From positions 372,001 to 436,000 of the forward strand of contig NZ_JAKNTW010000005.1 of the NCBI RefSeq assembly GCF_022213955.1: a DNA stretch of 64,000 nt. The letters run 5' to 3'. The stretch comes from Dolomitihabitans soli (GTDB taxonomy: Bacteria; Actinomycetota; Actinomycetes; Streptosporangiales; Streptosporangiaceae). Shown here in pieces: positions 18,671-27,350 of this stretch; within the stretch, counting starts at the first letter, position 1, and the number at the start of each line of letters is the position of its first letter. The notes under the pieces were generated by a model. That model saw only the letters and a program-made list of their open reading frames with translations. It was not told the DNA's origin and did no database searches. The translations under genes and the position numbers were made by a program.

Positions 18671-19951
18671 ATGAGGCGCGCGCTCGCCGCCGCCCTGGCG
18701 CTCTCGGTCCTCGCCGTCCCCTCCTGTACGGCGGAGCCCGCCGCCGAGGCCAAGCCGTGCGACCTGACGATCGCCACCGGCACCGACCTGTCGGGCGACG
18801 CCCGCCAAGACGTGCTCGACGCCTGGAACGCCGACCCCGCGAACACCGGCGCGCAGGCGTGCTTCGTCGTGGTCGCCGGATCGACCGACGACCAGCACAG
18901 CGAGATGCGGGCCGCGGCGCAGGCGGGCAGCGGCCGCTTCGACGCCTTCAACCTCGACATCCAGGCGATCCCCAGTTTCGCCGCCGGCGGGCACCTGGTG
19001 CCGATCGACGTGTCGCTGCACGGTGACACCGGCGACTTCTACGACAAGGTCTGGAAGTCGGGCAAGTGGGACGGCACGCAGTACGGGGTGCCGTTCAACA
19101 GCGACGCCGGGCTGCTGTTCTACCGTTCCGACCTCACCACCCCCCCGGGGACCTGGGGCGAGCTGCGCGGCCTCCTGTCGGGCACCCAGCCGCGCACCCG
19201 GTTCGCCGGCCAGTTCGCCGCCTACGAGGGCCTGGCCGTCAACGCCCTGGAGATCATCCGGGCGCACGGCGGCGAACTGGCCGACGACGACGGCGACGTC
19301 CTGCTCGACGACCCGAAGGGCATCGCCGGAATCCAGGCGCTCATCGACGCCGTACGGCCGCCGGTCGTGATCCCCCGCCCCGTCCTGGAGTTCGCGGAGG
19401 ATCAGGCACTGCGGGAGTTCAAGTCGGGCGACGCCCTCTTCATGCGCAACTGGCCGTACGCCTACCGGGTGCTGGCGGCGTCCCGCACCAAGGGCCTGGC
19501 GGTGACCATGCTGCCCTGGCGGAGCGTCCTCGGCGGGCAGTACCTCGCCGTCTCCGCGTACGGCAGGCAGCAGGGCCGGGTCCAGCGGCTCATCCAGGCG
19601 CTCACCGGGCCGGCCCAGTCCGCGATGCTGTACCGGTGCGGCGGTTTCGCCCCGGCCCGCGCGTCGGCCTTCGACCTGCCCAGGCCCCGGTGCGAAGTCA
19701 GCCCCACGCCGGTGCGGGAGCTGGGCGACGACGTGCCGGAGCTGAGCGACGGCGTGCTGGAGCGGGCCATCCAGGATGCCGTGCCCCGCCCCAAGACGCC
19801 CTACTACCTGGAGTTCAGCCGGACCTTCCAGACCGGGCTGCACGCGCTGCTCGCCTGCCACTCCGCGGTCGAGCGGACCGACTGCCGGACCGCCCGGCAG
19901 TTCGTCGAGGAGATCACCCCGCGGCTGGAGAGCGCCCTCACCGGCCGCTGA
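18671..19951 (+). CDS. Extracellular solute-binding lipoprotein (orphan)
   Basis: A 426-residue family 1 solute-binding protein. It has a signal peptide with a probable lipobox ending VPSC (Cys19) and typical fold segments (NLDIQAIPSFAAGGHLVPID, GVPFNSDAGLLFYR, MRNWPYAYRVL). The ATG at 18671 begins the signal peptide; the open frame upstream covers the IS-like hairpin. No permease or ATPase is nearby. Its neighbour encodes a membrane protein with a binding-protein-like domain and a VWA domain, so the pair may work together in sensing rather than transport. That is inference. Confidence 0.85.
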   Translation: MRRALAAALALSVLAVPSCTAEPAAEAKPCDLTIATGTDLSGDARQDVLDAWNADPANTGAQACFVVVAGSTDDQHSEMRAAAQAGSGRFDAFNLDIQAIPSFAAGGHLVPIDVSLHGDTGDFYDKVWKSGKWDGTQYGVPFNSDAGLLFYRSDLTTPPGTWGELRGLLSGTQPRTRFAGQFAAYEGLAVNALEIIRAHGGELADDDGDVLLDDPKGIAGIQALIDAVRPPVVIPRPVLEFAEDQALREFKSGDALFMRNWPYAYRVLAASRTKGLAVTMLPWRSVLGGQYLAVSAYGRQQGRVQRLIQALTGPAQSAMLYRCGGFAPARASAFDLPRPRCEVSPTPVRELGDDVPELSDGVLERAIQDAVPRPKTPYYLEFSRTFQTGLHALLACHSAVERTDCRTARQFVEEITPRLESALTGR

Positions 19952-20071
19952 CGCCCGCCGACCAGGGCACTTCCCCGGCCACCGCCCCCAGCCCCGGCCG
20001 GGTCTCAGGGGTTTGTCACCGCGCGTCGCCGGCGGCTTCCGGTGTCCCGCTCGCCGGGGCGGGCGCCGCCG

Positions 20072-21598
20072 TCATCTGCCGCCCGCCGAGGAGATCAGCG
20101 CGCGCGGGTCGGCCGCCCCGCCGAGGACCCCGCCGGCGACCTCGATGAGATGGGCGTGGCCGAACGCCGACCCGTACGGCGTGACGTTCACGTCATGGCC
20201 GCGCGAGCCCAGCCCGTCGGCCCACGGCGTGCCCTGCTCGATGTCGAGGGAGGCGGCTCCGCCCGGAAGCCAGGTGTCGAACCCGGTGGGCCCGGGGGCG
20301 ATCCGCCAGCGCGGAGCGGTGATCGCCTGCGCCGGCGTCTCCCCGTGGCGCAGCAGCCGGGTGAGCACCTGGAGCAGGACCTGCGGCTGCGCGTCGCCCC
20401 CCATGGTTCCCAGTACGGCGCGCAGCGAGCCGTCGGCGCGGGTGACGAGGGCGGGGGCGAGCGTGTGCGGCGGGCGGCGGCCGGGACCGTACTCCGCGGG
20501 ATGGCCGGGCGACAGGGAGAAGCCGATGCCCCGGTTGTGCAGGTTGATCCCGGTCCGCGGCTCGAACAGCATGCTGCCGAAGCCCGCCGCGTTCGACTGG
20601 ATCAGTGACACTCCCATCCCGTCGCCGTCCACCGCGCACAGGTAGGTGGTGTCGCCGGGCGAGGTGAGGTCGCGCACGTCCAGGCGGCGTGACGGGTCGA
20701 TCGCCGCCCGGCGGGCGGCGGCGCCGGCCAGGACGGCGGCCACGTCGGCGTGCTCGTGCAGGACGTCGGGGCGGTCGTGACCGGCGATCCGGGCCGACTC
20801 GGCCAGCAGGTGCGCCCAGAGCGGGTCGCCGGGGTCGTCCGGCAGGTCGAGGCCCTCGCTGACGGCCGTCGCGAGGAGCAGCAGGTAGCCCTGCGAGTTC
20901 GGCGGCATGGTCCACACGTCGTGGCCGTAGGCGCGGGCCCGCAGCGGAGTGACCCACTCGGCGCCGGGCGTGGCCAGGTCGGCCTCGCCGTACTCGCCCT
21001 CGCCGAGGTCGAGCAGGCCGTCGGCGAACTCGCCGAGGTAGAAGGCGGCGCGGCCGGAGGTGGCGAGCGCGGAGAGGGTGCGGCCGACGCCCGGCCGGGT
21101 GATGGGGTCGCCGGGGGAGAGGGGGGAGCCGACCTCGGGGAGTACGGCCGCGCCCGGGGCGAGGAGCGGGGAGGCGGGGAAGCCGTCGAGGGCGTGGCCG
21201 ATCGCGGGGCTGAGGATCTCGTCCAGCGGGAGGCGGCCGAACCGGTCGTGCAGGGCGAGCCAGCCGTCCGCGCAGCCGGGGACGGTGACCGAGCGGATGT
21301 CGTGCTGGAAGGGCATCCGGTCGTGCCCTTCGGCGCGCAGCCGGTCGGGGTCGGCTCCGGAACCGGCCCGGCCGGAGGCGTTCAGCGCGACGGGGGGACC
21401 GGTGGACGCGTGCACGAGGGCGAACAGGTCGCCGCCCAGCCCGCACATGTGCGGCGCGGTGACGGCCAGGACCGCGTTGGCCGCGATGGCGGCGTCCGCG
21501 GCTGAGCCGCCCCGATCCAGCATGGCGAGCCCCGCCGTGGTGGCCAGATGGTCGATGGTGCAGACCATCCCGTTCGCCGCGTATCGCGTTTGGGGCAC
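20072..21598 (-). CDS. Gamma-glutamyltransferase family protein
   Basis: A 508-residue Ntn-hydrolase of the gamma-glutamyltranspeptidase family. The N-terminal part has GMVCTIDHLATTAGLAMLD, GGSAADAAIAANAVL and MCGLGGDLF. The autocatalytic Thr is expected in DTTYLCAVD (Thr317/318), followed by the substrate-binding LIQSNAAGFGS. There is no signal peptide, unlike classical periplasmic Ggt, so it may be a cytoplasmic acylase-like member. The GTG at 21598 has GGAAGG upstream. A TAAATC/GATTTA palindrome lies in the promoter. Confidence 0.9.
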   Translation of the reverse strand: MPQTRYAANGMVCTIDHLATTAGLAMLDRGGSAADAAIAANAVLAVTAPHMCGLGGDLFALVHASTGPPVALNASGRAGSGADPDRLRAEGHDRMPFQHDIRSVTVPGCADGWLALHDRFGRLPLDEILSPAIGHALDGFPASPLLAPGAAVLPEVGSPLSPGDPITRPGVGRTLSALATSGRAAFYLGEFADGLLDLGEGEYGEADLATPGAEWVTPLRARAYGHDVWTMPPNSQGYLLLLATAVSEGLDLPDDPGDPLWAHLLAESARIAGHDRPDVLHEHADVAAVLAGAAARRAAIDPSRRLDVRDLTSPGDTTYLCAVDGDGMGVSLIQSNAAGFGSMLFEPRTGINLHNRGIGFSLSPGHPAEYGPGRRPPHTLAPALVTRADGSLRAVLGTMGGDAQPQVLLQVLTRLLRHGETPAQAITAPRWRIAPGPTGFDTWLPGGAASLDIEQGTPWADGLGSRGHDVNVTPYGSAFGHAHLIEVAGGVLGGAADPRALISSAGGR

Positions 21599-21624
21599 GG
21601 CTCGCAGTCCTTCCGTAACCGGGA

Positions 21625-21638
21625 TAAATCACGATTTA
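21625..21638. promoter_or_regulatory. Palindrome upstream of gamma-glutamyltransferase gene
   Basis: TAAATCACGATTTA has perfect 6-bp arms around a 2-bp centre, 27 bp upstream of the GTG start. It is AT-rich against a GC-rich background. The cognate regulator is unknown. Confidence 0.5.
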
Positions 21639-21680
21639 GAGGGCGATCCTAGCCGGGTGGCCGCGGGCCGTACCAGGTGG

Positions 21681-23219
21681 TCAGTCGGTGGAGCGTGCGG
21701 ACCTGAGCGGGAGCTCCTTCAGGGCCAGCACGGCGACCGCGCCCAGGATCGCGACCGGCACGCCGACCAGGAACACCATGTTGATGGCCCGGGTGAAGGC
21801 TTCCAGGACGATGTCCAGCACCGGCCCGGGCAGGTGGCGGATCGCGTCGGGGGCGCCCAGGTTGGGGGTCGCGCCGCCGGTGAGCGGGATCTTGGCGGCC
21901 CGCAGTCCGGCCGTCAGCTCCGCGCTGAGCCGGTTGGACAGGATCGCGCCGAACGCGGCCACGCCGACCGCGCCGCCGAGCGAGCGGAAGAAGGCCACGC
22001 CCGAGGTGGTGGAGGCCATGTCCGTACGGTCCACCGAGTTCTGCGCGGCGAGGATGAGGATCTGCATGCACGCGCCCAGCCCGATGCCCAGCACGGCGAT
22101 GTCCACGCCGACCACGATCAGCGAGGAGTCGACGTGCAGCCCCGAGAGCAGGAACAGCCCGGCGGCGACCAGTAGCATCCCGGCCACCGGGAAGACCTTC
22201 CAGCGTCCCGTCCTGGTCACGATCCGGCCGGTGACGATCGAGGAGAGCAGCAGGCCGCACACCATGGGCAGCGTCATCAGGCCGGAGGCCGTCGGGCTCA
22301 GGCCCTTGACGATCTGGAGATACTGCGGCAGGAACATCAGCGCGCCGAACATCGCCGCGCCGACCAGCAGCGAGGCCAGCGCGGTGAGCACGAAGGTGCG
22401 GTTGGCGAACAGCCGGGGCGGCAGGATCGGCTCGGCCGCCCTGCGCTCGGCGAACACGGCCAGCGCGAGCATGACGAGGCTGAGCGCGCCCAGCCCGTAG
22501 GTCCAGGCGGAGTTCCAGGCGAACTCCTGGCCCCCGAAGGACAGCAGCAGCATCAGCGCGGTGGTGCCTCCGGTGATGAAGGTGGCCCCCCACCAGTCGA
22601 CCTTGGCGTCCCGCCGGACCAGCGGGAGCTTGAGCACCTTGTGGATCACGACGGAGGCGACGACGGCGAGCGGCACGCTGATCCAGAAGCACCAGCGCCA
22701 CGACATGTTGTCCACGATGAACCCGCCGAGCAGCGGCCCGGCGACGGTCGCCACACCGAAGACGGCGCCGATGTAGCCGGAGTAGCGCCCGCGCTCGCGC
22801 GGCTCGACGACGTCGCCGAGGATGATCTGGGGAAGCGCCTGCAGGCCGCCCGCGCCGATGCCCTGGACCGCCCGGGCCGCGATGAGTTGCCCCATGTCCT
22901 GTGCGAAGCCGGCGGCGACCGAGGAAAGCACGAAGATCAGCAGCGACACCTGGAACATGCGCTTTCTGCCGTACAGGTCGGAGAGCTTCCCCCACAGCGG
23001 GGTGGACGCCGTCATCGTCAGCAGTGTCGCGCTCGCGACCCAGGCGAGCTGCTCCTGGCCGCCGAGCGTGCCCACGATGGTGGGCAGCGCGGTCCCCACC
23101 ACGGACGTCGAGATCATCGACGTCAGCATGGCGAGCATGAGGCCGATCATGATCTCCAGCACCTGTTTGTGCGTGAAGCGCGGCGCCGCCTCGGCCTCCA
23201 CCTGTTCTTCGGTCAGCAA
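21681..23219 (-). CDS. MFS drug transporter, DHA2 (EmrB/QacA) family
   Basis: About 512 residues with fourteen predicted helices. It has the DHA2 motif pattern ALPTIVGTLGG in helix 1, WVASATLLTMTASTPLWGKLSDLYGRK (motif A in the 2-3 loop) and a motif C-like GPLLGGFIVD. The TTG at 23219 is preferred because GGGGAGGG precedes it; an ATG at 23249 falls in the operator region. It is divergent from a TetR gene. It should export toxic hydrophobic compounds using the proton gradient. Confidence 0.92.
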   Translation of the reverse strand: MLTEEQVEAEAAPRFTHKQVLEIMIGLMLAMLTSMISTSVVGTALPTIVGTLGGQEQLAWVASATLLTMTASTPLWGKLSDLYGRKRMFQVSLLIFVLSSVAAGFAQDMGQLIAARAVQGIGAGGLQALPQIILGDVVEPRERGRYSGYIGAVFGVATVAGPLLGGFIVDNMSWRWCFWISVPLAVVASVVIHKVLKLPLVRRDAKVDWWGATFITGGTTALMLLLSFGGQEFAWNSAWTYGLGALSLVMLALAVFAERRAAEPILPPRLFANRTFVLTALASLLVGAAMFGALMFLPQYLQIVKGLSPTASGLMTLPMVCGLLLSSIVTGRIVTRTGRWKVFPVAGMLLVAAGLFLLSGLHVDSSLIVVGVDIAVLGIGLGACMQILILAAQNSVDRTDMASTTSGVAFFRSLGGAVGVAAFGAILSNRLSAELTAGLRAAKIPLTGGATPNLGAPDAIRHLPGPVLDIVLEAFTRAINMVFLVGVPVAILGAVAVLALKELPLRSARSTD

Positions 23220-23258
23220 GTGACCCTCCCCGATACGTGTATGGTACATATGAAATTA

Positions 23259-23274
23259 GTAGACGCGTGTTTAC
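23259..23274. promoter_or_regulatory. Operator-like palindrome between MFS and TetR genes
   Basis: GTAGACGCGTGTTTAC matches its own reverse complement at 12 of 16 positions. It lies between the divergent start codons (23219 and 23300). It is the likely TetR binding site. Confidence 0.6.
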
Positions 23275-23299
23275 AGGTCAAATCTGGGAGCATGCCGAG

Positions 23300-23872
23300 A
23301 TGCGACGGGACAGAGAGGACACCCGGCGGCGGATCCTCGACGCCGCGCGGCGGCTGTTCGCCGAACTCGGATACGAGCAGGTCACGATGCGCCTCATCGC
23401 GGCGGAGGCCGATGCGAACATCGCGCTGATCAATCGCTATTTCGGGGCCAAGCGCGAGCTGTTCGCCGAGGTGCTCGCCCAGCAGGGGCGCTTTCCCGGT
23501 GTGCTCGACGTCGACGAGGAAGGGCTGCCCCGGCGGCTGGCCGAGTACGTCGCCGACCGGCTGACCTCCGGCACCGGCAGCCCCGTGGTGGCCACGATCA
23601 GCCGCTCCGCCGCGAGCCCGGAGATCCACGAGCTGATCCGCGACCGGGTGCTGAGCGCGATTCTGGAGCCGCTGGAGGCTCGCCTCACGGGTCCCGACAC
23701 GCGGCTGCGGGCCGGCATCGCCACCGCGCTGATCATGGGCACCGGCACCCTGCGCCAGCTCTTCGGCACCGACGTGGTCCGCGCGCAGGACCGCGACGCC
23801 TTGGTGGCCAGGCTCACCGCCGTCTTCGAGGCGTGCCTCACCGTGGTTGACCGGCCTTCGTCGCCGACTTAA
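23300..23872 (+). CDS. TetR/AcrR-family regulator of the divergent MFS exporter
   Basis: A 190-residue regulator. The helix-turn-helix (ARRLFAELGYEQVTMRLIAA, then ADANIALINRYFGAKRELF) is typical of TetR proteins, followed by a helical ligand domain. The ATG at 23300 directly precedes the conserved R-x-DTRRRILDAA-type start; ATGs at 23237 and 23292 are possible but fall in the operator or lack support. It is divergent from the DHA2 exporter and probably represses it. Confidence 0.9.
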   Translation: MRRDREDTRRRILDAARRLFAELGYEQVTMRLIAAEADANIALINRYFGAKRELFAEVLAQQGRFPGVLDVDEEGLPRRLAEYVADRLTSGTGSPVVATISRSAASPEIHELIRDRVLSAILEPLEARLTGPDTRLRAGIATALIMGTGTLRQLFGTDVVRAQDRDALVARLTAVFEACLTVVDRPSSPT

Positions 23873-23891
23873 ACTCATCACATGATGAGTT
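23872..23891. promoter_or_regulatory. 20-bp palindrome in the methyltransferase promoter
   Basis: Perfect 9-bp arms AACTCATCA and TGATGAGTT flank a 2-bp centre. A -10-like TAAACT (23870-23875) overlaps the left arm, so a bound protein would block the promoter of the gene starting at 23914. The palindrome abuts the TetR stop codon. Confidence 0.6.
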
Positions 23892-23913
23892 AGCGGCGAG
23901 GGAGTGTGGCGCG

Positions 23914-24429
23914 ATGCGCAGAGCACCGGCGGCGGTCGGCAGTGCGGTCTTCTTCGCGGTGGCTCCGGGCGCCGTCGCGGTCCTGATCCCGTGGTGGATC
24001 ACCGGCTGGGAGTCGCGCGACTGGCCGCCCGGCGCCCTGTCCTGGGCGTCGGCGCCGCTGCGCATCCTGGGCGCGGCACTCGCCCTGGCCGGCGTCGTGG
24101 TGCTGATCCAGGCGTTCACCCGGTTCGTCGTGGAGGGGTTCGGCACGCCGGTCCCGATCGCGCCGACCGAGCACCTGGTCGTCGGCGGCGTCTACCGGTA
24201 TGTCCGCAATCCGATGTACGTCGCGATCTTCGCCACGGTCGCCGGGCAGGCGCTCATCTTCGGCAGCCTCGCCCTGGTGCTCTACGGTGTCGTCATGGCC
24301 GTGCCGCCGGTCGCCTTCGTCCGGTGGTACGAGGAGCCCGTGCTCCGCCGGAGGTTCGGCGAGGAGTACGACAGGTACCGCGCCGCCGTGCCCGGCTGGT
24401 GGCCGCGCCTGCACGCCTACCGGCCCTGA
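23914..24429 (+). CDS. Isoprenylcysteine carboxyl methyltransferase-like membrane protein
   Basis: A 171-residue protein with about four predicted helices. The C-terminal signature of ICMT/PEMT-type membrane methyltransferases is clear: GGVYRYVRNPMY, then EEPVLRRRFGEEYDRYRAAVPGWWPR. These enzymes use S-adenosylmethionine at the membrane; the bacterial substrates are mostly unknown. The ATG at 23914 follows GAGGGAG. The palindromic promoter suggests it is inducible. Confidence 0.85.
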   Translation: MRRAPAAVGSAVFFAVAPGAVAVLIPWWITGWESRDWPPGALSWASAPLRILGAALALAGVVVLIQAFTRFVVEGFGTPVPIAPTEHLVVGGVYRYVRNPMYVAIFATVAGQALIFGSLALVLYGVVMAVPPVAFVRWYEEPVLRRRFGEEYDRYRAAVPGWWPRLHAYRP

Positions 24430-24503
24430 CCTTCGGCGGAACACCCGTACGGCAGGCCGGGCGGGGTCCGCAGGCGGCGAATCCCAAGAACCCGCGTTCT
24501 CTC

Positions 24504-24546
24504 GGCGAGAGTTGCCGATGCAGCCGGGCCGTCACCTGGTTAGCTT
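24504..24546 (+). promoter_or_regulatory. Promoter region of carbamate kinase gene with shared element
   Basis: GGCGAGAGTTGCCGATG (24504-24520) and CTGGTTAGCTTC (24535-24546) closely resemble the region before the amidohydrolase gene. TAGCTT (24541-24546) is a -10 box 6 nt before the GTG start, so the transcript is probably leaderless. Confidence 0.55.
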
Positions 24547-24552
24547 CACGCT

Positions 24553-25464
24553 GTGAGGGAACGCGTACTGATCGCGCTCGGCGGCAACGCGATGACGGCG
24601 GCCGACGGCAGCGCCTCGCCCGAGGACCAGCGCCGCGCGGTGGAGAAGGCGATGGCGCACGTCGAGGCCCTGCTCGCCGACGGGCACCAGGTCATCCTGA
24701 CCCACGGCAACGGCCCGCAGGTGGGCAACCTGCTGCTGAAGAACCAGCTCGCCGCCGACGTCGTCCCGCCGGTGCCGCTCGACTGGTGCGGCGCCCAGAC
24801 CCAGGCCACGATCGGCACCCTGATGCTCAACGCGCTGCCGGGCAGGGCGGCCGTGGTGGTCACCCGCACGCTCGTCGATCCCGCCGATCCGGCCTTCGCC
24901 GACCCCGTCAAGCCGATCGGCCGCTACTTCACCCAGCGCGAGGCCAGGCGCTTCGAACGGCTCGGCCAGACCTGGCGCGAATTCGAGCGTGGCTGGCGGC
25001 GCGTCGTGGCCTCGCCGGAACCGCGGGAGATCCTCGACGCCGCCGCCGTGTCCGCCCTGATGGACCAGGGTTTCGTGGTCGTGGCGGCCGGCGGCGGCGG
25101 AGTCCCGGTGACGCGCGCCCCCGACGGCTCGCTGCGCGGCGTGGAGGCGGTCATCGACAAGGACCTGGCCGCGGCGCTGCTGGCGCGGGCCGTACGGGCG
25201 ACCGTGCTGGTGATCGCGACCGACGTGCCCTGCGCGTTCGCCGGGTACGGCACGCCGCAGGCCCGGCCCCTGCACCGCGTCGCCCCCGCCGAACTGCGCG
25301 CCCTGCACACGGCGGGCCACTTCGCCGGCGGCAGCATGGGCCCCAAGGTGGAGGCGGCGCTGCGGTTCGTGGAGTACGGCGGGGCGCGGGCGGTGATCGC
25401 CGCGCTCGACGACCTCGGCGCGGCGCTCACCGGCGCGGCGGGCACCGTGGTGACCCGGACCTGA
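24553..25464 (+). CDS. arcC: Carbamate kinase
   Basis: A 303-residue amino-acid-kinase-fold enzyme. Motifs are IALGGNAM at the N-terminus, ILTHGNGPQVGN, and GGGGVPV. It catalyses carbamoyl phosphate + ADP to carbamate + ATP (reversible). No arginine deiminase or ornithine carbamoyltransferase genes are adjacent; instead a ring-opening amidohydrolase follows 121 bp later with a similar upstream region. This suggests a role in breakdown of a ureido or carbamoyl compound rather than the arginine deiminase pathway, by inference. GTG start at 24553, probably leaderless. Confidence 0.92.
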   Translation: MRERVLIALGGNAMTAADGSASPEDQRRAVEKAMAHVEALLADGHQVILTHGNGPQVGNLLLKNQLAADVVPPVPLDWCGAQTQATIGTLMLNALPGRAAVVVTRTLVDPADPAFADPVKPIGRYFTQREARRFERLGQTWREFERGWRRVVASPEPREILDAAAVSALMDQGFVVVAAGGGGVPVTRAPDGSLRGVEAVIDKDLAAALLARAVRATVLVIATDVPCAFAGYGTPQARPLHRVAPAELRALHTAGHFAGGSMGPKVEAALRFVEYGGARAVIAALDDLGAALTGAAGTVVTRT

Positions 25465-25467
25465 TTT

Positions 25468-25542
25468 GGGAAGAGTTGCCGAAGACCGGGCCTCCGACTC
25501 GCGAAGAGTGCCAGTGAATCCAGGCCGTCCGCTGGGTACCTT
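25468..25542 (+). promoter_or_regulatory. Promoter region of amidohydrolase gene with two copies of the shared element
   Basis: GAAGAGTTGCCGA-type motifs occur at 25470-25482 and, less perfectly, at 25503-25512 (GAAGAGTGCC). The block CCAGGCCGTCCGCTGGGTACC (overlapping 25520-25540) lines up with the carbamate kinase promoter, with TACCTT (25537-25542) as the -10 box. Confidence 0.5.
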
Positions 25543-25585
25543 CGGCGGGAGAGAGTGACCGTGAACCAACGGAAGGTGCCCAGGC

Positions 25586-26686
25586 ATGCCCGAACCGATC
25601 GAAGTGCGCAAGGTCGCCATCGAGAGCGTGACCGACGCCTCAGGGCTCGCCCAGTTGATCGACGACGGGGTGATCGAGGCAGACCGGGTGCTCGCGGTGA
25701 TCGGCAAGACCGAGGGCAACGGCGGTGTGAACGACTACACCCGCATCCTGGCCGACCGTGCGTTCCGTGAGGTGCTGATGGCCAGGGGGACGCGCAGTGC
25801 CGAGGAGGTGGCGCAGGTCCCGCTCGTCTGGTCGGGCGGCACCGACGGCGTGCTCAGCCCGCACGCCACCATCTTCGCCACCACGGCCGACGCCCTGCCG
25901 AGCGACGAGCCGCGGGTCAGCGTCGGCGTGGCGATGAGCGACGTGATCCTGCCCGAGGACATCGGCCGCCCCGCCATGGTGGAGAAGGTCGCCGCGGGCG
26001 TCCGCGAGGCCATGAAGCTCGCCGGCATCGACGACCCGGCCGACGTCCACTACGTGCAGACCAAGACGCCGCTGCTGACGCTGGCCACCATCACCGACGC
26101 CAAGTCGCGCGGCCACGACGTGGTGACCGAGGACACCGGGCCGTCGATGGACATCTCCAACTCCACCACCGCGCTCGGCATCGCCGTCGCGCTCGGCGAG
26201 ATCGAGATGCCCGCGGCGGACCAGATCCACCGTGACCTGTCGCTGTACTCCAGCGTCGCCTCCTGCTCCAGCGGCGTGGAACTGGACCGCGCCCAGATCG
26301 TGGTGGTCGGCAACGTGCGGGGCATCGGCGGCCGTTACCGCGTCGGGCACAGTGTGATGAAGGACGCCATCGACGCCGACGGCATCTGGGCCGCGATCCG
26401 CTCCAGCGGCATCGACCTGCCGGACCGCCCGCACCCGAGCGACCTCGGCGACCGCCTCGTCAACGTCTTCATGAAGTGCGAGGCCGACCCGTCGGGGCGG
26501 GTACGCGGCCGGCGCAACATCATGCTCGACGACTCCGACGTGCACTGGCACCGCCAGATCAAGGCCACGGTCGGCGGAGTCGCCGCGAGCGTGACCGGCG
26601 ACCCCGCCGTCTTCGTCTCCGTCGCCGCCGTGCACCAGGGCCCATCGGGCGGCGCCCCCGTGGCGGCCATCGCCGACCTCGGCTGA
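25586..26686 (+). CDS. Ring-opening amidohydrolase (cyanuric acid amidohydrolase/barbiturase family)
   Basis: A 366-residue protein of the AtzD/TrzD/barbiturase family, whose toblerone fold has three related domains each giving a Lys/Ser pair. Visible signatures are [43 protein letters not shown] and the C-terminal [13 protein letters not shown]. These enzymes open cyanuric acid or barbiturate rings. Neighbouring carbamate kinase fits a nitrogen-salvage role; no biuret or ureidomalonate hydrolase is nearby, so the exact substrate is open. The ATG at 25586 has GGAAGG nine bases upstream. Confidence 0.9.
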   Translation: MPEPIEVRKVAIESVTDASGLAQLIDDGVIEADRVLAVIGKTEGNGGVNDYTRILADRAFREVLMARGTRSAEEVAQVPLVWSGGTDGVLSPHATIFATTADALPSDEPRVSVGVAMSDVILPEDIGRPAMVEKVAAGVREAMKLAGIDDPADVHYVQTKTPLLTLATITDAKSRGHDVVTEDTGPSMDISNSTTALGIAVALGEIEMPAADQIHRDLSLYSSVASCSSGVELDRAQIVVVGNVRGIGGRYRVGHSVMKDAIDADGIWAAIRSSGIDLPDRPHPSDLGDRLVNVFMKCEADPSGRVRGRRNIMLDDSDVHWHRQIKATVGGVAASVTGDPAVFVSVAAVHQGPSGGAPVAAIADLG

Positions 26687-26759
26687 TCCTCCCGATCCCG
26701 CCTCCCCTCGGTGCCGAGGGCCGTCGAGGGGAGGCGGGAGACGGGTAAACTCGCCCAAC

Positions 26760-27314
26760 GTGCCGAGCATTCCGCGACCCCTGGTTCCCGACGACGACGG
26801 CAGCGCCGACGCCCGCGTGGCGGCGGTGCTCCTGGAGTTCTCCCGGGGCGCGGCCGACGCCGCCGAGGTGCTGACCGTCCTGAGCACGGCTCGCCTGCTG
26901 GTGCCCGTGGTGGCCCTGCTGACCGAGTCGGAAGTGGGCGAGCACGGGATCACGCGGGAGAAGGAGAGCGAGATGGCCCTCCCCAAGCTGATCGGTGAGG
27001 ACGGCAGGGAGGCAGTGCTCGCGTTCACCGGTGCCGAGCCGCTCACCCGCTGGCGCGCCGACGCCCGCCCGATCCAGGCCACCGGCCCCCAGGTCTGTCA
27101 GGCCGCCGTCTCGGAACGGGCCGCCGCCGTGGTCGTGGACGTCGCCGGACCGGTCTCGTTCGTCATCGAGGGCACCGCGCTCCAGGCCCTCGCCGCCATG
27201 GACGGCCCCGCGAGCCAGGTCGCCGCCCGCCTCGCCGGATCCGGCGTGACCGTGGCCCGTCTCGCCCCCGCCGTTCCACCCCGCCGCCGTTTCCCCTGGT
27301 CCCGCCGTTCGTGA
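26760..27314 (+). CDS. SseB-family protein
   Basis: A 184-residue protein matching the SseB N-terminal domain family, with an N-terminal helix pair, LLVPVVAL, an LIGEDGREAVLAFTGAEPLTRW strand-rich core, and a QAAVSERAAAVVVDVAGP segment. The family is common in actinobacteria, often beside translation-related genes, and its role is unclear. GTG start at 26760 with TAAACT (26746-26751) 8 nt upstream, so probably leaderless. The Arg-rich C-terminus overlaps a 35-bp tandem duplication that continues past the stop. Confidence 0.8.
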   Translation: MPSIPRPLVPDDDGSADARVAAVLLEFSRGAADAAEVLTVLSTARLLVPVVALLTESEVGEHGITREKESEMALPKLIGEDGREAVLAFTGAEPLTRWRADARPIQATGPQVCQAAVSERAAAVVVDVAGPVSFVIEGTALQALAAMDGPASQVAARLAGSGVTVARLAPAVPPRRRFPWSRRS

Positions 27315-27350
27315 GCTGCTGCCGCTTTCCCTGGTCCTGCCGTTCGTGAG
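27281..27350. repeat. 35-bp tandem duplication over the SseB gene 3' end
   Basis: Two adjacent 35-bp copies (27281-27315 and 27316-27350) match at 30 positions and both end in GCCGTTCGTGAGC. The first contains the SseB stop codon and the second lies just beyond it. Confidence 0.65.
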
